Under the pieces are notes generated by a model. It made no database searches, had not been told where the DNA came from, and saw only the letters and a list, made by a program, of their open reading frames with translations. 27,393 nt of DNA from NCBI GenBank assembly GCA_025349905.2, contig MU624735.1, forward strand, positions 1 through 27,393, read 5' to 3'. Shown here piece after piece: positions 19,064 through 27,393 of the stretch; position 1 is the first letter of the stretch, and each line of letters opens with the position of its first letter. A program made the position numbers and the translations under genes. The DNA is from Blastocladiella britannica. Taxonomy: Eukaryota; Blastocladiomycota; Blastocladiomycetes; Blastocladiales; Blastocladiaceae.

Positions 19064-21763
19064 TCACAACCGCAAATGGCAGTCCTTGGCGTGTTTCCAC
19101 CACAGAATCTCGGGCACCTTGGCATTCAAGTGCCGCGCATTGTCCAGCGGTTTCCACTGCTTGCAGCTGTGGCACCGGCCCTCGCGTGCGCTCCCGCTCT
19201 CGTTGAGACGAACGGCCGTGGGTCCCAAGTGCGGCCGCCCCGTCTTGGCGCTGATGCCGTGATAGAACATGAGCTGTGTATTTGCAAACGTCAGTTGATC
19301 GTATGATCTAACCTGATGTTAACATACATGGTACCAGTACGCCGACACTTTGGTCTTATACCACGCCTCGGGCGGGCACAGCCGGCACATGGCCTCCTTG
19401 TCGCGCGACACGCCGCGCGTCCATCGCGGCGTATACCTTTTGTTTCATTCATTTCGTGAGGTCAGTGAGTCCAAACAGTAACAAAAAAGAGGGAAAACGT
19501 ACAAATCGTCGTCGCGAATCGTCTCTTCCGATTCCTGGATGGCCAACCCATGTGATTGCGCAGGTATGTAGGTCGCGTGTTCACGCACCACGGCAGCGTA
19601 CTCGGCACCGGTGCGAAACAGCCGCAGCGGCTGAAACTGTCCGTCATTGCGAGTCAGCAGGCTGAAGTCGCCAGTGAGAGGGACTGCATCGATTGCTGCT
19701 TCCTCAACTTCCTCTTTCTCCACTTGATCATTCTTGGAATCCGTGTCAGCGTTGACATCGTCGTCATCGTCATCAGCCAAGCTCAAGGTGGGCGAGGAAC
19801 CAGAATCAAGCGATTGGAACGACGTGTCGGACTCGCCACAACCACCACTCCCACTGCTGCAGACGTCCTCGGTCACTTCCATGGCGGTATCAGCGGCGGC
19901 TGCTGCAAGTAAGGGGTGGTCGGGAGTGTCACGGTCGCTGTCGGCATCATTGTCGTCGTCATCCTCGTTCGAAGACTGGGGGTCTCAGAGTGAGTTTATC
20001 GATGTCAATCAAGGGGAGAAGAATATGGGAATACCTCCTGGCCAAAATCGCCCTCGGTCGCGCCCAAAGCGTCAGGACTGCATGCGTCGAGCGTCAAGTT
20101 GGGTCTGTCGTGCGACCAGCTGGCCCATGCAATCTATTTTATGTTTTTGTTGGTCTCAATGTGTGAACTCACAATACCAATATCAAGAAATGAAAGACAG
20201 TACAATACCCTCGACGATTGCTGGTGCAGTGCATCGTGATTGGGACAATATACGCGCACCTGAGACGGTGGTTGGCGGCGCACGAAGGGCAGCAAGCCTG
20301 CGGCGTGCGCACAGCTGGCATGGAACTGCTGATCGCACTGGGGCTGATGCGAGCACATCTGTTCGTCGTCCATCGTGTATGGGCGGGTTATTATAGTTTA
20401 AATTGGGAAAGAGTAATAATAAATAGAAATCGGAAGAGAGCGCACCAAAAACCGTCCAATAATGGCATCGGCGGGACGCGGGCACAGTGCGCAACGCTGG
20501 ATCGAATCGGGTGATTGTGAGACATTCGATCCATCACACACAACGCAATGAAAAACTGTACCATTGAGCATGACGGATTGTTGCCACCCGTGCCAGTAGC
20601 AGCGCCCAAGATGGGCGGTGCCAGCAACAGAGGCTCGACTGAGTACGCATCACGCCGCGACGATGCCGATGGGAGAAAGTACGCGGCACACACCACATGG
20701 GCCCAGCACCCGGACATGCCCGAGATGGGTCGGATCGCTCCCGTGGCCAGTGGGCAGTAGACGCATTTCTATTTTATTATGTGTGTCAGTCAGACAAAAG
20801 TCCATCCCAAAAAAGAGGAATGCGACATACCACACGCGAGCCCAGTGCAGACAAACACCGATCGCACGACCATCCCGGGACCTGTTTGAGCGCAACCTCC
20901 TCTTCTTCCTCTTCGTCATCGCTATCAACATCCATTTCATCCGAATCATCAGTGAGAAACTCACTGCTACCACCACCACGTGGTTGTGTAGGCAATGGCG
21001 AAAATGGGCCCAGACTCAATGCGCCCAAGGTGACCGGTAGACGCCGCTGCTGCTGAGGTAGGATATGTGTCTCTAAGTCGCGGTGAACGCGTCGTCGACG
21101 AGCCCGCTCAGCGTGTGCGTGCCCACGCGTGCTGAGGTGGTAGCATCGGCCATGTACCACCACGTCGCAGGTCGGGTTCGAGCACGCCATGAGGTCATCT
21201 TCGTTCCCGATAGCTTTGGTTGTGCGAGCCTGCTGCTTCCCGAGTTGTCCAACGGCAACAGGAGGGACATGACTCGTCGATGCGCGACCAGGTGAAGAAA
21301 GAGACGCGTTCTGACGCACGCGATGCAGACAGATGCAGCACTGCGCGGGCATTCTCCGGCGCCAGTTGGCGAGGTCCGTGGGCGACGGCACGCGCCAACC
21401 TCCTCCTCCTCCGCCATTATGGCTACCGCGACCACCATGGCCGACATTAGTGCTGGGAGGCCGACTTGCGGCTGGAGGCATGGCCAGGCGCACGGCTGCA
21501 GCAGATGAAGGCGGCGATGCGGACGTGCTTCTGGCCGTTGCTGGGCGCAATGGCGAGGTCGGGGACGCGCTTCGAACGGTAGCGGCCGAAGTAGTAGAGG
21601 TGGACGCGGGAGAAGAAGGCGAGGGCGGGAACGAGGGCGACGGCGTGCGCGCGAAGATGTGCGGGAAGATTGGGTGCGAGTGACGTGGAGGCAGCACTGG
21701 CGGCGGTGTCGGGGTGGACCATTGCCGTTGTTGCTGCTGCGGTTGCTGTTGTCGCTGATGCAT
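19064..21763 (-). CDS. PHD, extended-PHD and Rua1_C zinc-domain protein
   Basis: Eight exons: 21763-20831, 20768-20562, 20496-20446, 20358-20209, 20133-20035, 19975-19503, 19436-19328 and 19273-19064, giving 743 residues. All introns are 54-87 nt with GT-AG ends. After a Pro/Ser/Gln-rich N terminus, a PHD finger uses C142 or C143, C145, C194, C199, H204, C207, C300 and C303, with a long acidic insert. An extended PHD follows at once: C313-x2-C316, GCWAHVVCAAY (H335, C338), CALC (C382, C385), C399, C405, FHASCAH (H410, C413) and YCPNH. This arrangement is typical of JADE, BRPF and NTO1 proteins in MYST acetyltransferase complexes. The C terminus (exons 6-8) matches Rua1_C: DDLYTPRWTRGVSRDKE, CRLCPPEAWYK, SAYWYHLMFYHGIS, CHSCKQW, HAKDCH. 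Rua1 is a fungal transcription regulator. A chromatin-linked regulator is the inferred role. The upstream ATG follows an in-frame stop. Confidence 0.88.
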
Positions 21764-22233
21764 GGTTATGGTGAGCGATGCAAGTCGGTCAATTGATCAA
21801 TTTAATGAAGGGAAGTTTTTTACACCACAAGGAACCAACCGATCCAGCGCGTACTTGGAGAAACATTATACGCGATCCCCTTTTCAAGTTTGTGAGAATC
21901 CCCGTGATTGGTGGGATCCCTGTCCAATATTTTTAACGGGAAATCACTCAACGCCAGGCAGCGCCAAGGAGGAGAAGGGCTTGCGCGTATGTGTGTACGT
22001 ATGTGTATCTGCACTTGCATGCCTGTGTGCCAAGCCAATCCAATCCAAAAAAAAGTGACGGATCCCAGCGTGGAATTCCTTGAATCTTTCAAGTCCCACT
22101 CACCCCCACCAACCTTTAGTTCTCGCGGAAATAAGAATTCACGCTTGCCACACCCACATAACCGTTAAAAGAAAAGGGAAAATGAAAGATCCTCTCTCTC
22201 GCACAGTCAAAATAATTAAATATCAAAACAATA
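21764..22233. promoter_or_regulatory. 470-bp divergent promoter region of the PHD/Rua1_C and ORP genes
   Basis: No coding sequence can be supported. A perfect 26-base alternating purine-pyrimidine run (21983-22008) lies in the middle. The right end is AT-rich, with an A-rich leader before the ORP ATG. Confidence 0.5.
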
Positions 22234-23949
22234 ATGTCATCCGCCGATCCCTCCGCCTCCCACTCCGAAAAAAACAATGGCGGTGATGCCGTGGATCCCG
22301 AGGCCGCGAGCGTGGTCCCCGCCGGCGAGAAATCGCAGTTCATGTCGTTTGTGAAAACGCTGGCGTCGTTCACGGGCGATCTGTCGCAGCTGACGTGTCC
22401 GGCGTTCTTACTGTCGGGCGTGTCGTTGCTCGAGTACTCGTACGATGTCTTTATTTTCATTTTCTACCGTACCCTGTATTAAATAAAATACTTAAAAAGA
22501 GCCCACTGGGCAGACCACCCGGACCTCTTTGCCGCGATCGCGTACGAGCGCGACCCGGCCGATCGCATGGTCGCCGTGACCCGCTGGTTCCTGTCGACGC
22601 TGTACGGATCGTTCCACTCGCGCTGCAAGACCGGCACCGAGAAGAAGCCGTTCAACCCGGTTCTGGGCGAGCAGTTCTACTGCTCGTGGCCGGCTTCGGC
22701 TGCTGCTGCGGGCACCGCGTCGGGCGCTGAACCGCACGTCACCACCATGACCTGCGAGCAAGTCTCGCACCATCCGCCCGTCGGCGCATTCCACATTGCG
22801 GGTGCGGGCGGGCGCGTCCATCTCACGGGCCAGTGCGGGCAAAAGACAAAGTTCAAGTCGGCATCCATCAAGGTCGAGCAGACGGGCCGCGCGGTGCTCA
22901 CCGTGCATCCGCCGACGGGGCCCTCGGGCCAGGGCTTTGGGACCCCCGACGAGTACTTTATCACGTTACCGGAAATGGTACTTCGGGGCCTGCTCACGGG
23001 GCAGCTGTTTGTGGAGCTGCAGGGGAAATCGTCCATCACCTCGGCGTCCGGGTACCAGGCGGTGTTTGAGTATGTGCCGAAGGGTTGGTTCACGGGCGAC
23101 TACCATACCATCAAGGGCCACATTGCCAAGCTGGATCTGAGCTCGTCGCCCGCCGACGACGACGACGGCGACGGTGGGTCGGCTGCCGACCCCACTCTTT
23201 CTGCCAGTGCCGCTGCCTCTGCGCACGCGGCCAAGAAAAAGGAAAAGCACGCGAAACGCGCCGCCAAAAAGGCCAAAAAGATGGCGGGCGCTGGGCTGCA
23301 GCAGATCCTGGACTCGGCCGAGATCCTGTACGAGCTGTCGGGCAAGTGGACCACGCAGTCGATTGCCACTCGCGTGGAGGACGGCGCCGAGGAGGTGCTG
23401 TTTGATGCCGATGCGCACCCGATGGTGGTGCCGACCGTCAAGCCGCTGGACGAGCAGGGTGAGCTGGAGAGTCGCAAGCTCTGGGGCAAGGTATCTTGCT
23501 CCTCTTTGTCATTTTTTTGCGGTGCTAATCGCTATGAGTAACAGGTCAGCGCGTCACTCATCGCAGGCGACTACCCAACCGCCACCGCCACAAAGTCCAC
23601 GATCGAGGACGCCCAGCGCGCATTGCGCAAGCAGCGGGCCGACGCGGCCGAAGGGTGGGCGCCAAAGAACTTTGCGTTCGTAACCGATGCGGCCGGTGGT
23701 GGCGGTTTAGTGTCCCCGGGAGGAGACGACATTGCCGGGTCCGTGGCATCGCTGTCGCTGGCATCGTCGCCGTCGTCGTCTACGGCATCGCCAGTAGGAC
23801 CAGCATCGGGCGGTCCACAGGGCCCCATGCGACTGTCGGCGACCACACGGGCGATGCTGCGGGCGCTCGGGACGGGAGCGGTGGCAGGAGTCGGTAATGA
23901 GATGCTGACGGACGACGGGCTGTGGGCGTACGTGGGCGGTTCGTCGTGA
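22234..23949 (+). CDS. Oxysterol-binding-protein-related lipid transfer protein (short ORP/Osh type)
   Basis: Exons 22234-22439, 22500-23490 and 23545-23949 give 533 residues. The family fingerprint EQVSHHPP is at residues 155-162. The lid-proximal start GEKSQFMSFVKTLASFTGDL, LEYSAHWADHPDLF across intron 1, TEKKPFNPVLGEQF (phosphoinositide/sterol tunnel) and SRKLWGKVSASLIAGDY across intron 2 all match the ORD domain. There is no PH, ankyrin or FFAT-bearing N-terminal extension, so it resembles yeast Osh4-Osh7 in layout. An acidic run (DDDDGDG) followed by a Lys-rich segment (KKKEKHAKRAAKKAKK) is inserted in the core's second half. A Gly/Ser-rich tail ends the protein. ORPs exchange sterol or phosphatidylserine against PI4P at membrane contacts. 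Confidence 0.95.
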
Positions 23950-24146
23950 TACCGATCGTTGTTCGCTCCTTGGGTGAAGCGGCAGTGTGGTGTGGAAAAT
24001 GCGAACACACTTCTCTCTTTGGTCCCCACTGCGCGGAAATTTCACTGCCTCTGCATTTACATTATCGTACCCGTACCCGGACTCGACTGGCCTTTTCATA
24101 GTCCCATTATCTGAACAAGGGGACCATCCATATCCCCCCACATCGA
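23950..24146 (+). promoter_or_regulatory. 197-bp spacer between the ORP and PAH/UBA genes
   Basis: This is the 3' flank of ORP and the promoter region of the next gene on the same strand. No AATAAA was seen, and no other element was recognised. Confidence 0.4.
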
Positions 24147-26515
24147 ATGCCGCCCAAATCCAAGGCCCTTCGCGCCGCCGCCAAACGTGCCGCTCATGCC
24201 CGCTCTGCTGCTTCCCCCACCGCCCATGCGCCCGGGCCCGCTGTCAGTGGCGCTTCTGGCTCTGCGCCTGCTCCCTCCCGCCCCAGTAGTAGCAGCGTCA
24301 ATCCAACAACAACCACTCATGACCACGTCGTCGGCTCAGGCGGCCCAACAGCGCCCCCACCGTCCGCCGATGACGACGAGAACGTGCACCGCGTGGCCAC
24401 CCAGTTTGTGGAGACGGTGCGCGTCAAGCTGGCCGAGCGGCCCGCCACCTACAAGCGCGTGCTCAATCTCATCAAGCACTCGTTCTACAATGCGACTCCG
24501 GCGCCCGACGTCATTGCCACCGTTAGACGCCTGCTGCCCGACGCTCAAGACTTGCACTTGGACCTGGAACTTAACTTGTCGACCGCGCAAATGTACTACC
24601 GGACGGGACTCATGCAGCCCGACGGCGTCGGTGGGTTAGGAGATACACTGGACCGCGACGATGAGCCGGGAGCACATGCGCCCATGGTCCCCGGTAGTGG
24701 CTCGGGTGCCATATCAGCGTCGACCGCGCTTCGTACTGGTACCACTGGTGCGCCCGGCGGCGGACCTGGCGCTGCAGCTCGCAACGGTGGACCAGCAGGA
24801 CACCACCATGTATCGACCGTAGACGCGCAAGTGGCCGCATGGTACCGGTTTTTTGAGCGGGTGCGGAAAGAGTTTGCGTCGCGCGCGCACATTTACGAGG
24901 AGTTTGAGGCCGCCATCAACTCGGTGCGGGCCAAAGCTACCACATCCGACGAGCTCATCAATATCTCGGCAAGGTTGTTTGTCAACGCCGAGCACTTGAT
25001 GGACGACTTGTTGCCGCTGGTCGCGCAGGGACCGCATCCGGTTCCGATTGCGTGTGCGATTCAGGTATTTTTATTTTTTATTTTTTTTTATTTATTTTTT
25101 TATTTTTTTGCTGTCTTGTGTTTTTGGTTCACGAATTGATTGGTCTTTGGTTGGACAGGAACATTTGGTGAACCGGCCCAACGACTGGGCGCTGGTCATG
25201 TCGGTGCTGGAGCGCGAGTGCCATGCGCCAATGAGCAAGGTTCGTTTTATTCCTATTTTTTATTCGTGAATCATGCTAAAATATATGGTAAAAAAAAAAG
25301 GAATTCGCACGCATCAAAGACGTCCTGTACGATGCGCCGCACCTGTACTACCGGATCAAGCACGCGCTGACCATGTACCAGCGCCCCGCCGGCGACGGAT
25401 CGTTTGCGCACGCGGTGGCGGCGAGCGCCGCATCCAAGCCTGGACCATCCTCTTTGGGAACGGGAAAGGCCGCGATTGCGGCTGCGGCGGCTAATGGACG
25501 CGGCCATAACGCGGTGGTCAAGGGAAAGGGGGCTTCGGCGTCGGCGGCAGCGGCCAAGGGTACACCCGCGGCTGGTCCTCCATCTAGCCCTGCGACCAAG
25601 GCCCACGGCGGCATAATTGAGCAAACTACACCGGTACCGACGCAGAAACAACTGAAACAGCAGCCGTCAAGGAAACAACCGCCACCTACAGCTGTCGCTG
25701 CGAGCCCTGCTGCTGCTCCGCCACCATCCACCGCATCGAGCTCTGCACCACTTGTTGGCGCAGCAGCCGTGGCCCCCGGCGGTCATCCGTCGCCGCCCAC
25801 CACGCCACCTCCCGACAAGCTCCCGGTCCCAACCACACCAGCAACAACGATACCGGTTGCAACAACCACAACAACATCGGCAGCATCAACAAAACCATCC
25901 GCAACAGCAGCAGCAACGGCGCCGACAAGTGCAGTGGCGACCATGATGGCCGACGTGGCCGGGAAACTGGTCACCAAAGCGACCATCCAGCAGCAGCAGG
26001 CCTCGGCAGCAGCAGGACAACTGCTACCGCCCTCGGTCACGTTGGCCATGGAGGGGCGGATTGGCGACGCGTTATATGCCGCGGCGGCCATGCTTGGCAA
26101 GAAACAGCAGCTGCTGCTGCAACAGCAACAGACCGGGCCTTCAAGTGCTGCAAGTAGTGCGGCAGCAGTCGAGCTCGGACTTTTGGGAGGAACAGGAGGA
26201 GAACGCCGGCGGCAGCCACTGCGAACGCCGTTGCGGGCGTTGGCGGCGCGCGGGTTCTTTCGGCTCGACGACAATGTCGCGGCGCTGGCACAGGCTGGCG
26301 GGGATGTCGAGGCGGCGGTGACCATGTACGTCGATCTTATCCCTTTTTCATTTCATACGAAGAACCTTGACCTGGAACGACGTGTGTTTAGCTTGTCGCA
26401 TCCCCTTCGTCGTCGCCGATCCGGAGCCGGCGCATCTTCGGATCCACCACCAATGGCACTCTTGCCACCACCGGCAGCGCCGACGAGCGGTCCTGCCGTT
26501 GTCTCTGCCACGTAA
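24147..26515 (+). CDS. Protein with PAH-like repeats and C-terminal UBA-like domain
   Basis: Exons 24147-25064, 25159-25239, 25301-26325 and 26392-26515 give 715 residues. The first PAH-like repeat (about 80-145) reads FVETVRVKLAERPATYKRV, then APDVIATVRRLLPDAQDL. The second (about 228-293) reads YRFFERVRKEFASRAHIYEE, then LINISARLFVNAEHLMDDL. The segment after intron 1 (307-362) resembles the end of a third, with FARIKDVLYDAPHLYYRI. PAH domains are known from Sin3 corepressors, but no Sin3 HDAC-interaction region is present. A 270-residue Ala/Thr/Gln-rich linker follows. Near 642-677 a UBA-like helix bundle (LRALAARGFF, NVAALAQAGGDVEAAV) is completed across intron 3. The last intron is 66 nt and stays open if retained. 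A link between transcription repression and ubiquitin is possible but speculative. Confidence 0.8.
25065..25158 (+). other. T-rich intron 1 of the PAH/UBA gene
   Basis: The 94-nt intron opens with GTATTT and runs into an almost pure T/A tract (about 50 bases, with repeated TATTTTT words) before TTGGACAG. It is the longest of the short introns here. Confidence 0.8.
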
Positions 26516-26588
26516 AGCGTGTCCGGGGTGTGATAAAAAAAAACATTATTTATTCTGGCCAGAGATAAGGAAAGAAAAAGGTTTGCAT

Positions 26589-27215
26589 TTACACGGGCAC
26601 CGCGACCACTTCCACCGCTGCCGCTGCCGCCGCGACCTCTTGATCCTTGTCAGCGACAGCATCAACGGCCTCCTCCTGGTCCTCATCATCTTCGTCCTCG
26701 CCGGCCAGCATCGCCAGCAACTCAAACGTCCCGCCGTACAACCCGACCAAGTGCGTCTGCAGCGACACCTGCACGTACACTGCTCCCAAAACCCGTTCCA
26801 CTTCTGCATCGTCGATCCCCTTGGGTGGGCCGGTCAGGCCCGTGACGGAATCGAATTCGGGCGGAAAGAGCGCCGTGAGCAGCGGCGCACGCAGCGCGTA
26901 GTACAGCGGCAGCGCGTGCAGTGGGAGCAGCGCTTCGGCGGGCGCCGCGGCTTTCGGGCCAATCACTTCGGCCAGGAACTGCGCGGTCCGTGATTCCACG
27001 GCCTTTTGCACCTTATTCTCGGTATCGTCGTCGGTGGTGGTGGTCACGCGGGCTACGTGCAGGGACAGGACGCGCGCAGCTAGCGGGATCAGGCGCGCGT
27101 CGGATTCGACCGCCGCTTGGGTCAGTGGGTGCGGCTCGATCCCGGCGTCCGAGAGGTGCATTGTCAGTTGCGCGAGGTGGGACTCGTAGTCGGCGGTCGG
27201 GGTTGGGGCGGCCAT
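26589..27215 (-). CDS. Unrecognised 208-residue helical protein
   Basis: This is a single exon with high third-position GC and a clean A-rich leader before the ATG at 27215. The sequence is Ala/Leu/Val-rich and should be mostly helical: ESHLAQLTMHLSDAGIE at the start, RLIPLAARVLSLHVARV, then ALLPLHALPLYYALRAP and VSLQTHLVGLYGGTFELL. No transmembrane segment or signal peptide is convincing. The tail turns strongly acidic (EDEDDEDQEE) and ends in an Ala/Val run. I cannot assign a family. It converges on the PAH/UBA gene with 73 bp between stop codons. Confidence 0.75.
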   Translation of the reverse strand: MAAPTPTADYESHLAQLTMHLSDAGIEPHPLTQAAVESDARLIPLAARVLSLHVARVTTTTDDDTENKVQKAVESRTAQFLAEVIGPKAAAPAEALLPLHALPLYYALRAPLLTALFPPEFDSVTGLTGPPKGIDDAEVERVLGAVYVQVSLQTHLVGLYGGTFELLAMLAGEDEDDEDQEEAVDAVADKDQEVAAAAAAVEVVAVPV

Positions 27216-27343
27216 TTTTTAGTTCTTTTTTCGAGGTGGAAAGAAAAGAGGGAGGACGATACGCGCGTACGCGGTTGCGCGTTGCGATCAAGCGTGCATT
27301 CCCATCTCTCTTCTGGCATTTTCCCATCGCATCTTGATTGCGA
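27216..27343. promoter_or_regulatory. Probable divergent promoter region
   Basis: 128 bp lie between the 208-residue minus-strand gene and a possible + strand start. The spacing resembles the LDAH/PheRS pair. It is pyrimidine-rich on the + strand near the right end. Confidence 0.35.
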
Positions 27344-27393
27344 ATGGACCGCATCACACAGTACGGACGGCGCGCTGCCGCCCACCCTGCTTT
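27344..27393 (+). CDS. Possible start of a + strand gene running off the window
   Basis: An ATG at 27344 opens a frame to the window edge that reads MDRITQYGRRAAAHPA, with high third-position GC. Only 16 codons are visible, so nothing can be said of function. Confidence 0.35.
   Translation, partial: MDRITQYGRRAAAHPA

Noticed and set aside
24147..26515. Sin3 orthologue
   Set aside because: The PAH-like repeats suggest it, but the histone-deacetylase-interaction region and the conserved C-terminal Sin3 region are absent.
1..27393. Insertion sequences, CRISPR arrays, tRNA or rRNA genes, viral insertions
   Set aside because: No transposase or integrase, no spaced direct repeats, no cloverleaf with intron-free tRNA boxes, and no viral-type protein was seen on either strand.

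Overview
The window looks like nuclear DNA of a zoosporic (flagellated) fungus, most likely a chytrid or blastocladiomycete. Two genes belong to families I know only from fungi: a WOPR regulator and a protein ending in a Rua1_C zinc domain. A third gene encodes CCDC39/FAP59, a ruler protein of motile cilia that Dikarya and other non-flagellated fungi lack. Genes are GC-rich and closely packed. They are broken by short AT-rich GT-AG introns, mostly 53-94 nt, often with GTACGT or GTATGT donors. The choice of phylum is inference.

Layout. 1-1071: mostly non-coding; it holds a possible 3' end of a + strand gene, an AT-rich island and a perfect hairpin. 1072-3970 (-): WOPR transcription factor, 3 exons. 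3971-4774: spacer. 4775-7217 (-): long disordered protein with a C-terminal PH domain. 7468-10965 (+): CCDC39, 6 exons. 11064-13379 (-): unrecognised disordered protein. 13442-14532 (-): EF-hand plus CAP-Gly protein, 5 exons. 14577-16180 (-): LDAH-family hydrolase, 4 exons. 16320-18052 (+): cytosolic phenylalanyl-tRNA synthetase alpha subunit, 4 exons. 18061-18996 (-): RimL-like GNAT acetyltransferase. 19064-21763 (-): PHD, extended PHD and Rua1_C zinc domains in one 8-exon gene. 22234-23949 (+): oxysterol-binding-protein-related lipid transfer protein, 3 exons. 24147-26515 (+): protein with PAH-like repeats and a C-terminal UBA-like domain, 4 exons. 26589-27215 (-): unrecognised 208-residue protein. 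27344 to the edge (+): possible start of another gene.

The genes are not a pathway. They are a mix of housekeeping (PheRS), lipid biology (LDAH, ORP, a PH protein), cilium and microtubule functions (CCDC39, CAP-Gly) and chromatin or transcription (WOPR, PHD/Rua1_C, PAH). Packing is extreme. Two minus-strand groups have only 44-67 bp between stop and next start: LDAH, CAP-Gly and the unknown protein; and PHD/Rua1_C with GNAT. PheRS and GNAT converge with 8 bp between stop codons.

The most notable items are three multi-domain proteins whose combinations I do not know as standard: PHD-ePHD-Rua1_C, EF-hand-CAP-Gly with an N-myristoylation consensus, and PAH-like repeats with UBA. All exon joins were derived by hand from GT/AG sites, reading frame and family conservation. 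They have not been tested against transcripts.
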